The position numbers and the translations under genes were made by a program. This document shows positions 8,901 through 17,911 of a stretch of 64,000 nucleotides of DNA, piece by piece. Position 1 is the first letter of the stretch. Each line of letters begins with the position of its first letter. Source of the stretch: Pseudomonas bubulae. Its GTDB lineage: Bacteria; Pseudomonadota; Gammaproteobacteria; Pseudomonadales; Pseudomonadaceae. The DNA lies in NCBI RefSeq assembly GCF_037023725.1, contig NZ_CP146077.1:4315001-4379000 (forward strand), written 5' to 3'. The notes under the pieces are model-generated. The model was given only the letters and a program-made list of their open reading frames with translations, was not told where the DNA came from and did no database searches.

Positions 8901-11900
8901 TGTTGTGCCAGATCGGGTGGCAGTTGCGCGGTGATCGCTGGCTTCACAGTCGAGGCAAATACATCGGAACTGGTGTTGTGGTTTCGCTCGGGATTGTTGA
9001 TATCCGTGGCGTTCGGGCGGATGACGCTGTTGTTGAGTTGTTGCGCGGCATTGACCGCGACGGAGCCTGCCGCCTGGATAACCGCCTGGGCAATAACACT
9101 CCCCGAGGTCGGTACGACATAGGTGCTGGTCTCGATAAAGTTGCCGATACCGGCCATGACCTGAGCTACGGTCATGTCACCCGGGCGGTAGTTTGCCGAA
9201 GTTGGGTTGTTGTACTGGTTGAATTGGTCACGGCGGCTGATGAAGGTGTTGTAGAAACCACGATCACGGGTATACATCGCCGAATTCAGATGGCGTACCT
9301 CCCCTCCCGCAGCACCGGTGTTGTTCAGGACATCAGTGTTGATAAGGATGTTTTTTGCCGCCGATACCGAGCTGTAGAGGTTGTCGAAGGTTTGACTGCC
9401 CACTGTCAGATCCCCCCCTGCGTTAATAAACGCCGAGGCCGAACTGCCGGTTATCACATCTTCATAGCGCTCTACCGAGGTGAAACTGAGCGAGCAGCCT
9501 TTACCCTTGCAGAAATCGTTGGAGTAGACGTTGATGTTGCCCGATACCAGTTTCTTTTCTGTACTGAATTGATCGCGGCGGTTACTCAGGCTGCCCGCCA
9601 GCAGACGCATATCGCCGATGCTTTCCAGGGTGCCGGAAATATTTTCGATCAGGGCACTGCGGCCGTTCGCGTCATCACGTGCGATGTCCAGGCCACCCAG
9701 GCTGTAGACATCGCCGAAGCGGTTGCTGAAGTCATTGACCCGCACCGTCATGTCGTTGCCGCTGAAAATCAGGCCTTGGTCGTTGCCCAGGTGAACAGCG
9801 TTCAACCGCACCTTTTCGGCACCACCCAGGGTGCCGTAGTTGTTCAATTTACTGGCGTTGACCGTCAGGTCGCCTGCCGATGTCAGGCGGCCATGGTTGT
9901 TCAAGGTCGTGCTGTTGATGTGGGTAGTGGCGCCACTGGCAATGCGGGCGGTGTCGCCCAGGTTCATGCTGGAGCTGGCAAGGTGCATGTCGCCCAGACT
10001 GCTGATGCGACCGTTGCCGCTGTAGTCACCGGTAAGGGTCAGCTCAAGGCTACCGTCACTGGCCAGGAGACCTTCGTTGATCCAGGTGTCACCTTTGCCG
10101 CTCAAACGTTGCGAGCCCAGCAACTGACCGCTGGCTGTCTGAGTGAACTGACCGATATCAAGGTTCAGGCGACCGGCCTGGATGACACTGCTGTTGGTCC
10201 AGCTCGCCGCCTTGATATCCAGCTGGCCATTGGTCACGAAGCTGCCGCCCGCGCGGGTGACTTGATCTGAAGCCAGGTCAAATTTACCGCTGCCGCTGTG
10301 CAGGACGCGACCACCGTTGTTGTCCAGCGCTGATGCTTGCAGGTTGAGGTATGGGTTGGTGCTTTCGAGCACACCAAAACGATTATCCAGCTGGCCCGAA
10401 GCGCTGATGTACGAGGTGCCCGTGCGCCCCATGGCCCGCAAGGTGCCGTTTACGTTGCTGATATCACGCGCGGCTAGACGCAACGTTTCATCGCTTTCGA
10501 TCAAGCCGAAACTATTGCTCAAAGATCCCGCAAGACTGAACTCGATGTCCTTCGCACCGACTTTTCCTCCGTTTCCTTCAGTTGTCCCTTGGTTGTCGAA
10601 GTGCTCAGCCGTGACTTTGAGCCGGGTATCGGCATAGATACCACCGCCCTGATTATTGAACGTACTGGTAACAATGCGGTTTTCGCCGCCCAGTGCAGAT
10701 AAGTGCCCCATCTGATTGAGCAGTCCGCCTGTGGCGTCGATATCCAGGGATTGCGCCTGGGTGATCCCACCGCTGTTGTCGAACAAGCCGGTGACCAGTT
10801 TTATCCAGCCCTTGTTGCTGTTGAGCACACCGCCTGCATCGTTGGCGATACTGGCCGCTTCAAGGTTCACATTGGCGCTCAGGCTGTCGACCTTGCCGCC
10901 CTGGTTATTCAAGGCATCACCAAGGTGCAGACTATTATCGGCCTGGCTTTGCAGCGTGCCTTGCTGGTTGTTGAGGGCGCGGGCAGCCAGGTCGAGTCGA
11001 CCTTTTTGACTGAAGATCAAACCGGCCTGCTGGTTGTGTACATCACCAGCCAACAGTTTGATAACCAGGTCTTTCTGGCTGGCCAGGGTGCCTTGGTCGC
11101 GGTTGTCCAGATCACCGTTGGTGAGAGTCAGATCAAGCTGATCCTGGCTGGCCAGTTGACCGCCACGGTTATCCAGACTGGCCGCATTGAGCAGCAGGGC
11201 CGCACCACTGGCCAAGCGCGCGTTATTGGCGTTGATCAATGCACCGCTCAAGGTGCCTTTGAGGGTTCCCTGGCTGATCAGTTGCCCAGCGCTGTTGTCC
11301 ACGCTCCGACCTGTGAGGGTGATATTGGCAGCGTTGACTTTGCCGTTACGGTTGCTCAGTTCAGTCCGCACGTGGTTGAAATCCAGATCTCTTGCGGACG
11401 AAATCAAACCGTCATTACTGTTGTCCAGACCACCCGCGATGCTGAGCGTTAGGTCATCCTGGCCCGAAATAATGCCCTGGTTGATATTCAGGCTCGCGGC
11501 ACTGACATGTTGCTTGCCCTGGCTGACCAGCGCGCCCGCGTCGTGGTTATCCAAAGCATCTGTGAGGACAACCTGCAGGGTGCCGTCCTTGCTCGACAGG
11601 GTGCCTTGGACGCTGTTGTCCAAGCTGTCGCCAATCACCTTCAGGCCATTCCAGCCGGAGATCAAGCCGTGGTCGGAGTTGACCACATGCCCAGCCTCAA
11701 GGCGCAATTGGTCGGTGCTGAGGATGACGCCGCGATCACCGTTATCGATGTGTTTGGCCCCCAGGGTGAATGCGTTCTGACTGGAGATTTCCCCGTGTTC
11801 ACGGTTGGTCAGGGCGACCAGACGTGCAAAGGTCAGCGGGCCGTTGGCCCTGATCAAACCACCCCTGTTGTCCAGATCCCCGCCTTGCAGGTCAATGGCC

Positions 11901-14900
11901 ACGGCACGCTCGCCGACCAGGCGACCCTGGCGCTGAATCAACTGTTGAACGGTGAGTTCCAGGTCGCCCTTGGCCGAGATTTCCCCGCCCTGGCTTGAGG
12001 TCACGTGTTGACCCGCTAAAGCAAGATCGCCTTGGCTGTTGATCAGGCCTGCGCTGTTTTCAAGGTCAGCGGTGGTCAGATTCAACGCCCGCTGGCTGCC
12101 GATTACCCCTTCACGGTTATCCACGTTGCCAGCCGTGACAATCATGGAGCCATCGCTGGCTAAACTGCCGCCCTGGCGATTGTCCAGCGCTCCCGTGTTG
12201 AGGGTCTGGTGGGCACCGGCGAAGAGTCGTCCCTTGTCGCTGTTGTTCAATGACCCGGAGGCCACTTCAAGTGTGGTCGCGGCCGTGATCAGGCCTTGGT
12301 TGCGATTGTCCAGAACCCCCTCAACCTTGAGGTTGAGGTCGCCATGACTGGCGAGCGCCCCACCGGACCGGTTGTCCAGGCTGGCGGTCGCCACTTGTAA
12401 TACGTTCTGCGCCGACAGCACCCCTTTGACACTGTTATCCAGTACATGGGCCACGTGCAGTTGAAGGCTATCGGCACTGATGACCTTGCCGCCTCGGTTG
12501 TTCAGCGAATCTGCCGCCAGCACAAATGACTGCGTGCTGGAAATCTCGCCGCCCTGGCTGTTGTCGACCACGCCCAAGTTGCTTAGCAGCAACTGCCCTG
12601 GTGTCGCAATCAATCCTCGGTTGCGGTTGATCAAAACCCCATGATTGAGGTTCAGATTGATGCCCGTGTTGCTGACCAGTTCGCCCCGATCGTGTTGATC
12701 CAGTCCGGTCAGCGTTGCGTTAACCGTGGACTTGGCGAAGATCGAACCTTGCTGGCTGTTGTTCAGTTGACCGCCATCAAGGGTGATCCCGGCGTCACTT
12801 TTAATACTGCCTTGCTGACTGTTGTCCAGGTTCGCGCTGAGGATATCAATGCTGTTTCTGGCACTGATGACACCGCCCTGGCTGTTGTCAAGGTCGCCGC
12901 TGTACAGGCTGGCCGTACCATCCACCAGCAGTTTTCCGGCCTGATTATTCAGTAGGCCTTGAGTGGTGACCGATAACGCATTGGCGGCGGAGAGAATGCC
13001 GCCCTGGCTATTATCCAAATTGGCGGCGTTTACTGTCAGGGTTCCCTCACTAACAAGTTCGCCCTGGAAATGGTTAAGCAGATCCTCAGTCAAATTGACT
13101 TGAATATTTTTTTGGCTGGTGAGGCGTCCACCCGAGCTGTTATCCAGCTGGCCACCGTTCAATACCAGCCCTTCGCGACCTGCCAGCAGCCCTTTGTTCT
13201 GATTGAGAAGCCGTTGCACCGTCAGGTTCAGGCCGCTGTCGGCAATCACTTTACCGCCACTGTTATTCAGAAAATCAGCAGCCAGCAGTACCTTGGCCTG
13301 GCTGGAAATCTCGCCTCGCTGATTGAGCAGAGTTTGGCCGTGCAGGGCCACGCCTTTATCAGCGGCGATCAGGCCGCCGTTGCGGTTGTCCAGCGTGGTG
13401 GTTTTGAGTGCCAGTGCACCTTCGCTGACCAGCTCACCACCTTGTTGATTCAGGACACCAACCGTGAGCTGCAGACCGCCCTTGGCACTGATCCGCCCGG
13501 CGCCGTTTTCGATCTGGTTGGCATTGAGGGCCAAAAGACCCTCGCTGCTCAGTTTGCCGCCGGTGTTATCCAGACGGTCCAACTCAACACGGCCACCTGC
13601 CTTGCTGCTGATAACGCCTTTTTGGCTGTTATCAATGCGGCCACCCCTCAGGGTCAGTGCTCCATCAGCGATCACCAGGCCTGCGTGATTGACCAGGGCA
13701 TCGCTGTGCAACGTCAGGCCTGTTTTGCTGGAGATCAGTCCTGCCTGGGAGTTGTACAACTGACCAGTCGTGATCTGTTGAGCCCCCTGACTGACCAGAT
13801 TGCCTTTGTTGCGGTTGTCGAGCAGACCGGTGATGGATGCGGTCAAGCCGACCTGGCTGGACAAAGAACCTTGGCCACTGTTATCCAGGCTGGCGGCCTG
13901 AACTGTCAGCCAGTCAACAGCAGAAAAAATGCCGAGACGATTATCGATTGCGCCGCTGGCCGTCACGTTAAGGTTGCTGCCCAACAACGTGCCTGAGCGG
14001 TTGTCCAGGGTCGTGGTGGTGATACGGGTTTGGCTGGCCGATAGTTCACCCGACCGGTTGCTCAGGTGTCCGGCCGTCACGCTGGCCCGTCCGCTACTGG
14101 CGATCAGGCCCTTGTCGTTGGTCAGTTGACCAGCGTTGAGTTTCAAGTCGTTGAGGCCAATCACTCGGCCATTTTGGTTTTCCAGAGCCGTCAGTACCGT
14201 GACGTCTGCGCTGTTAGTGCTGTGCAGCAAGCCATCGGCTCGGTTGTCCAGGCGGGTAGCGTTGACGTTGAGTGTGTCAGTGCCGAGGATGCGGCCCCCA
14301 CGGTTATCGAGGTGACCGGCAGTGACCGATGTTTTCGGGCCGCTTAACGTACCCGTTTGGTTGTCCAGCGTTTGTGTGGCGGCCACCGTCAAGGCACGAC
14401 TGGCAACTATGCTATTGGTATTGCTTAGATTGGCTGCTGAAAGGCTGATATCACCTGTGGTATTGCGGGTGTTGTCTGCGTTGACCCCGGCTTCGATGAT
14501 GCCGTTATTGGTCAACTGGCCACCACTGCTGAGGGTAATGCTGTCCCGTGCGGCGAGGCTTTTTTGGTTGTTCAGTGCCGTTGTGGTTTGTACATCAAGC
14601 CGAGTGCCAGCATCGACCGGGCCCTGGGCATCGAGGCTCGCCGCTTTGACATTGATAGCCCCACTTGCCGAGGCTTGGGCCATGCGCAAATGCCCATTGG
14701 CGTCGAGCACAATATCGCCACCACTGGCCGCCAGGGTGCCGTCCAGCTTCACGCCGACACCCGCTTGCGTACCTACCAGCTTGATAGCACCTGCATACAT
14801 GCCGCCCAGTACAGATGAATCGATGGCCAATTCAGGTTTTGCACTGCCGTCGTCGACCCGAGCGGTGATGGCAAGAGTCTGGGCACTGACGTCATTACGC

Positions 14901-15604
14901 CCGGCAATGACGGTCAAATTGCGTGCATTGATCTGCGCATTGATTCTGGCTGTGCGGGTAATGATTTCGAAGCTGTCAACGTTGCTCGCGTTCAAGCCCT
15001 GACCGTCGATGGTCACGGCGCCGCCATCCACCTGATAACGATCCAGGTGGCCGTTATCCCGGACGGGCTTGCCGGTGCTCAGGGTGACGCTAGGGGTGTT
15101 GATAAAACCGCAGCCATTACAGGTAATGCCGTAGGGGTTGGCCACGATCACCTTGGCCGACTGCCCCGCCACTTCGGTATAGCCGCGCAGCTGGCTGGGG
15201 CTGCCGCCGCTGACTTCGTTGAGGATGATGTTGGCAGCATTGCCATGCAGGTTCGGGTTGCCGAGGATGATGCCGCCCAGTTGTGTCGACTGGGTGCGAT
15301 CGGTGGCGTTGTTGAGGATCAGGCCATTGGCACCGACGTTGTAATCATTGAACTGGTTATGCGACAGCCCGCTGCCATTGGGTGCTGCAATATTGATGAT
15401 CGGGACGCCATTACCCGCTGTTTGCAGACTGGTGCCTGGCCCGCTGACGACGATACCTTCGGCCTGCACCAGCAGTGGCTGCCAGAACATCGCGTTGGCC
15501 AGAATAAAGGCCAGGCCACGCTTGGGCATGCCCAGGAAGGATTCTCGGGGTTGCAGGGCCGCGGAGGGCTGGCGAGCCAAAAAGGCCAGGTGACGGTCGT
15601 CCAT
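5429..15604 (-). CDS. cdiA: CdiA: giant two-partner-secreted contact-dependent inhibition effector
   Basis: 3391 residues. The ATG at 15604 follows a GAGAAA ribosome site and gives the extended Pseudomonas-type leader (R-Q-P-S-A-A-L-Q-P-R-E-S-F, then a hydrophobic stretch ending V-Q-A-E). Order: TPS secretion domain, residues about 45-300 (N-P-Y-G-I-T-C-N-G-C-G-F); a long FHA-1 stalk of roughly 20-residue repeats built on L-D-N-S-Q-G-G to about 1950; a repeat-poor, Cys-containing and Tyr/Pro-rich segment, about 2000-2450, likely the receptor-binding/YP part; FHA-2 repeats, about 2480-2900; a Gly/Ala hydrophobic region and DUF637 domain, about 3070-3170; a T-Q-Y-N-F-L-N-H motif near 3215 in the place of VENN/QLYN; and an unrecognised tip ending F-K-F-K. 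CdiB exports it; the tip should enter neighbouring cells and poison them. Confidence 0.9.
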   Translation of the reverse strand: MDDRHLAFLARQPSAALQPRESFLGMPKRGLAFILANAMFWQPLLVQAEGIVVSGPGTSLQTAGNGVPIINIAAPNGSGLSHNQFNDYNVGANGLILNNATDRTQSTQLGGIILGNPNLHGNAANIILNEVSGGSPSQLRGYTEVAGQSAKVIVANPYGITCNGCGFINTPSVTLSTGKPVRDNGHLDRYQVDGGAVTIDGQGLNASNVDSFEIITRTARINAQINARNLTVIAGRNDVSAQTLAITARVDDGSAKPELAIDSSVLGGMYAGAIKLVGTQAGVGVKLDGTLAASGGDIVLDANGHLRMAQASASGAINVKAASLDAQGPVDAGTRLDVQTTTALNNQKSLAARDSITLSSGGQLTNNGIIEAGVNADNTRNTTGDISLSAANLSNTNSIVASRALTVAATQTLDNQTGTLSGPKTSVTAGHLDNRGGRILGTDTLNVNATRLDNRADGLLHSTNSADVTVLTALENQNGRVIGLNDLKLNAGQLTNDKGLIASSGRASVTAGHLSNRSGELSASQTRITTTTLDNRSGTLLGSNLNVTASGAIDNRLGIFSAVDWLTVQAASLDNSGQGSLSSQVGLTASITGLLDNRNKGNLVSQGAQQITTGQLYNSQAGLISSKTGLTLHSDALVNHAGLVIADGALTLRGGRIDNSQKGVISSKAGGRVELDRLDNTGGKLSSEGLLALNANQIENGAGRISAKGGLQLTVGVLNQQGGELVSEGALALKTTTLDNRNGGLIAADKGVALHGQTLLNQRGEISSQAKVLLAADFLNNSGGKVIADSGLNLTVQRLLNQNKGLLAGREGLVLNGGQLDNSSGGRLTSQKNIQVNLTEDLLNHFQGELVSEGTLTVNAANLDNSQGGILSAANALSVTTQGLLNNQAGKLLVDGTASLYSGDLDNSQGGVISARNSIDILSANLDNSQQGSIKSDAGITLDGGQLNNSQQGSIFAKSTVNATLTGLDQHDRGELVSNTGINLNLNHGVLINRNRGLIATPGQLLLSNLGVVDNSQGGEISSTQSFVLAADSLNNRGGKVISADSLQLHVAHVLDNSVKGVLSAQNVLQVATASLDNRSGGALASHGDLNLKVEGVLDNRNQGLITAATTLEVASGSLNNSDKGRLFAGAHQTLNTGALDNRQGGSLASDGSMIVTAGNVDNREGVIGSQRALNLTTADLENSAGLINSQGDLALAGQHVTSSQGGEISAKGDLELTVQQLIQRQGRLVGERAVAIDLQGGDLDNRGGLIRANGPLTFARLVALTNREHGEISSQNAFTLGAKHIDNGDRGVILSTDQLRLEAGHVVNSDHGLISGWNGLKVIGDSLDNSVQGTLSSKDGTLQVVLTDALDNHDAGALVSQGKQHVSAASLNINQGIISGQDDLTLSIAGGLDNSNDGLISSARDLDFNHVRTELSNRNGKVNAANITLTGRSVDNSAGQLISQGTLKGTLSGALINANNARLASGAALLLNAASLDNRGGQLASQDQLDLTLTNGDLDNRDQGTLASQKDLVIKLLAGDVHNQQAGLIFSQKGRLDLAARALNNQQGTLQSQADNSLHLGDALNNQGGKVDSLSANVNLEAASIANDAGGVLNSNKGWIKLVTGLFDNSGGITQAQSLDIDATGGLLNQMGHLSALGGENRIVTSTFNNQGGGIYADTRLKVTAEHFDNQGTTEGNGGKVGAKDIEFSLAGSLSNSFGLIESDETLRLAARDISNVNGTLRAMGRTGTSYISASGQLDNRFGVLESTNPYLNLQASALDNNGGRVLHSGSGKFDLASDQVTRAGGSFVTNGQLDIKAASWTNSSVIQAGRLNLDIGQFTQTASGQLLGSQRLSGKGDTWINEGLLASDGSLELTLTGDYSGNGRISSLGDMHLASSSMNLGDTARIASGATTHINSTTLNNHGRLTSAGDLTVNASKLNNYGTLGGAEKVRLNAVHLGNDQGLIFSGNDMTVRVNDFSNRFGDVYSLGGLDIARDDANGRSALIENISGTLESIGDMRLLAGSLSNRRDQFSTEKKLVSGNINVYSNDFCKGKGCSLSFTSVERYEDVITGSSASAFINAGGDLTVGSQTFDNLYSSVSAAKNILINTDVLNNTGAAGGEVRHLNSAMYTRDRGFYNTFISRRDQFNQYNNPTSANYRPGDMTVAQVMAGIGNFIETSTYVVPTSGSVIAQAVIQAAGSVAVNAAQQLNNSVIRPNATDINNPERNHNTSSDVFASTVKPAITAQLPPDLAQQQVNPVTLPGFSLPTGQNGLFRLSGQQATDDAANNAPKGGGDFSVTGRQIAAQDREKTLGYNAAQERGFTLDTPPVTATVNGQGPLVLETNTHSVTRVQGLPETPAADNSHKYLIETNPALTDLKQFMSSDYLLDKLGMTPDATHRRLGDGLYEQRLIREAVVARTGQRYIEGITSDDALFRYLMDNAISYKDTLKLQLGVSLTAEQVAALTHDIVWMEEAQVNGQKVLTPVLYLAQANNRLAPNGALIQGQDVSLISGTDLHNSGTLRATHNLNMVANTLDNSGLMQAGNRLDMLATDSISNSRGGVIAGREIDATALTGDILNERTVTTFKREGDGYQLRNDVVSNASRFEATDTLKLNAGRDIASIGSTLKTGADASIVAGRDVVIASRAEEDSYDYQRRRSSGTEQTIQQHASAVDIGGDLSIDARRDIAVIASTVSAAKDLSVTAGESLTLAAAANENHDYAKEKKGKTKTNTQSDQVTQQSAELSAGGDLLAIAGTDLTLMASKISAGNEAYLHADNELSLLAAQDSNYSFYDMKKKGGWGSKKTKRDEVTDIKNIGSEIKTGGDLTLSSGGDQLYQGARLNSGNDIAIDSDGTVTFEAVKDLHQESHEKSNNNAFWVSSKGQGNTDETLRQTQMIAEGSIAIKAVDGLKIDIRQVDQQSVSQSIDAMVEADPQLAWLKDAEKRGDVDWRQVKEIHDSFKYSHSGLGPASQIIIAIVMAAVIGPMAMGAMAGATGAAVAAGTMTAGTAAGLSAAAGAVTAGAATNATVSTVNNRGNLGAVIKDVTSSDAMKGYAISGVTAGVTAGYFDDLTASKTNTGTGKVNVPLNTWKGAGQFAANQTLQNGTSLALSKALGQGGNVSDALKSALFNTLAAASFNAVGDYTQGVFADGSGPKVAIQAMVGGLLAEATGGDFKTGALAAGANEVLVGHLNDLVNGDEKLLTMSSQIVGVLAAAAQHDVDASKLEKGKWIAQNLTQYNFLNHLPPGLVEYGQAATTLAADMQSKGATGDEIAQAQLELARGQGFDGVQPASELVEAWGMFMAGELTGAALAGILWRLGSWGVKGAEITTLANKPLGLGSTGRSAPANLSEKLAMEQAISNPAAGRPLTVPMTDPRWPANDGWVKSAQNINGIEIHYVRNSITGAIDDFKFK

Positions 15605-15634
15605 GTCAGTTTCTCGATACAACGAAGCGTTGAA

Positions 15635-17353
15635 TTAAAGAAAGAAATCCATACGGAAGTAGATCGGCGCTTCACGCTCGGTGAGCACATCCGGTCGCTC
15701 CAGGGAATGAGCCAGGGTCACACTGGCGCTGAGGTTGCGGCCCCGGGCAAACAACTCCAGCGAATTGCTGGAGACCCGGCCATGTACCTCGCGGTTGTAA
15801 CGCCCGTGGCGAATCACGCCCTGGTCGTAGCCAAGGCTGGTGCCGTAATCGGTGAAGACCGGGCGCAGCCAGCCCCACGTCACCGGACGCGACCAGCGCA
15901 GGTCATTGCGCCAATAACCGCCGCTGTCGCCGGCAAGTTGCTGGTCCTTGTAGCCCCGTACCGAGGCTGTACCGCCCAGGCTTAAGCGTTGTGGACTAAA
16001 CAGCACATCCTCACTGCGTTGACCGGTGGCCATACTGGTAAAGCTGAAGGGCTCACCCCACAGCTTGAAAGGCTGTAAATAGCTGATGGTCGCGGTGTAT
16101 TTGCGGTAGCGGGCCTCTGGCATGCCCCGCTCGGGGCTGTGCTCCCCCTGGGCATCGAAGGCGCCGATACCGTTTTGCATACCGACATCGAGGTTGACGA
16201 AGGAACTCGCGATACGTCGACCGTGGTTGATGCCAACCTGGAATTCGCTAAGACGGTGGCTGCTGTTGCGCAGTCGTGAATCGCTTACGTAGTTATTGGA
16301 ACGCATATGCGCCAGACCGGTGTTGAGGGAGGTTTTACTCATCGCGTCGCGATGGACCACCCGCTCGGCACGCAGTTGATGGTTTGCACTGTCCCCGGTT
16401 TGTTTGAAATCAAACGTATTGGCCTGGCCGACCGAGCGATAATCGCTTTGGCTGTAGGTATAAGCGAAGTTCCACCAGCCCCACGGCAGGTTGTAGTAGA
16501 AGCTCGCATTTTTCGAAGTTTTCCGGTGGTCACTGATTGCATCGTGGCCCCCACGCAGCACCAATTGATCGGCCAGACCCAGCGGGCTGTCCCACTCAAG
16601 CCCCGTGCCCCACTGCTGTTCACCGGTACTTTTCTGACCGTCGTTAGTACGCGACAAGCCGACACGCCAGGGCTTTTGCGGCGCGTTTTTGACCACTACC
16701 GCACTCCCCCCCACCTCACTGCCCGGTGCCAGTTCCATTTGTGCCTGGTTGGATGGCAAGCGGTTGAGCTGATCAATCGCCTGCTCGATTTCCCGCAAAT
16801 CCAGCTGATTACCAGGCTGACCGGGAAAGCTCATGGCCAATTCGCGGCTGGATAGCTTGCTGTTGTCGTCGCCCTTGAAACTTTCAAGCTTGCCTTCAAC
16901 CACCAGGACTTGCAGATGCCCTTGGGAAAGGTCCTGCTGCGGCAAGTAAGCACGACTGGTCACCAAACCCCTGTCGATATATCGGTTGGTGATGACCTTG
17001 AGTAGTTCATTGAGCTGAGACACGCCCAGACACTGGCCGATATAGGACTGGAACACCGATTCGCGCTCACTGGCGGACAGGCTGTCGGCGCCCTTGAGCT
17101 CGATTTCTTCTATGGGGAAACAGCGACTGTCGGCTGGCTGAGCTGGAGCCGTAAGAGAAATCTGTTTGCCGGGAAGCTCCTGAAGCTCCTCAAGCCGGCG
17201 CCGTTGCTCTTCGAGCAGACGTTCTTGACGATCGCGAATCAGATCCTGATCACCCGGCGTCGGGCCCGATTCAGCCACAGCGGAACTCACCCCGGCCAAA
17301 CCAACCAGCAGAGACGAAAAGTAAAACCTTACAGCGAGGTGACATGCCGACAT
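15635..17353 (-). CDS. cdiB: CdiB outer-membrane transporter (Omp85/TpsB family)
   Basis: 572 residues from the ATG at 17353, which follows GGAG and opens a signal peptide (cut near A-V-A-E, residue 27); an in-frame ATG eight codons upstream is less likely. After a charged plug-like helix (Q-E-R-L-L-E-E-Q-R-R-R) come POTRA domains (residues about 75-230, opening C-F-P-I-E-E-I-E-L-K-G-A-D-S-L) and a 16-strand barrel. The barrel carries the family motif V-R-G-Y in its conserved inward loop and ends in an aromatic strand, F-R-M-D-F-F-L. TpsB proteins thread their TpsA partner through the outer membrane after recognising its TPS domain. It lies 30 bases before cdiA and is surely cotranscribed. 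Other two-partner systems share this fold, but the cdiA-cdiI context settles the role. Confidence 0.9.
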   Translation of the reverse strand: MSACHLAVRFYFSSLLVGLAGVSSAVAESGPTPGDQDLIRDRQERLLEEQRRRLEELQELPGKQISLTAPAQPADSRCFPIEEIELKGADSLSASERESVFQSYIGQCLGVSQLNELLKVITNRYIDRGLVTSRAYLPQQDLSQGHLQVLVVEGKLESFKGDDNSKLSSRELAMSFPGQPGNQLDLREIEQAIDQLNRLPSNQAQMELAPGSEVGGSAVVVKNAPQKPWRVGLSRTNDGQKSTGEQQWGTGLEWDSPLGLADQLVLRGGHDAISDHRKTSKNASFYYNLPWGWWNFAYTYSQSDYRSVGQANTFDFKQTGDSANHQLRAERVVHRDAMSKTSLNTGLAHMRSNNYVSDSRLRNSSHRLSEFQVGINHGRRIASSFVNLDVGMQNGIGAFDAQGEHSPERGMPEARYRKYTATISYLQPFKLWGEPFSFTSMATGQRSEDVLFSPQRLSLGGTASVRGYKDQQLAGDSGGYWRNDLRWSRPVTWGWLRPVFTDYGTSLGYDQGVIRHGRYNREVHGRVSSNSLELFARGRNLSASVTLAHSLERPDVLTEREAPIYFRMDFFL

Positions 17354-17911
17354 GCTTGCTCCATCCGTGGTTCGCAAACCTTGCTGTGTGAGCCAAAGCC
17401 TTTTGACAGGGGCAACTCGTAGAAAAATGCCTAGGAGCGCCCGTGGATGGCGTAAGTTTTAAGTTTCTCAGAGGGAAATGATTTAGGACGTTTCCTATAC
17501 CAACGACGAAACCTCTCGCTAGGGAACTAGATTTTTCGAAGCAGGTAGATCTGGTAGTTGAGGGGATCCGCTTGCCCCCATGTGCAAAGCCAGATTATCA
17601 GAGCGCCCAAGAGCAATGCGTTGGCCTTATCGATGAGTGCCGATCCGTGGTTGATATCAACGGCCAACGGGGTGAGCAGATTAAAAATCCGCCGCTCTTT
17701 GAATATTTACTGCCGATCGCATGCCGATAAACCACTCACGGACAGCATGATTAAAATCAGTCGTCCAATCATCTGCCGGATAAAAAAGAGACTGCCCCGC
17801 CTGACCTCTGTACTTGGTGAATGCTAAAAATGGGGGGGGTCACCCGCCCCTCTGAACGAACGTTGGTCGCTGATCCTGAAATAAGCACTCAGACGCGCCG
17901 TCGCAATGTCC
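17354..17911. other. Intergenic region upstream of cdiBAI
   Basis: About 560 bases between cdiB and the LysR gene, both on the minus strand. It must contain the cdiBAI promoter and the end of the lysR transcript. Short open frames here (for example on the plus strand from 17558) have no ribosome site and no protein-like composition. I saw no convincing -35/-10 pair and no terminator. Confidence 0.4.

Noticed and set aside
7511..14347. Many long plus-strand open frames opposite cdiA (for example 8852-10270, 472 codons, and 13070-13996)
   Set aside because: They mirror the repeat-rich cdiA coding sequence, have no ribosome sites and no recognisable domains; the minus strand carries the TPS and FHA repeats.
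17558..17827. An 89-codon plus-strand open frame upstream of cdiB
   Set aside because: Composition unlike a protein, no ribosome site and no conserved pattern.
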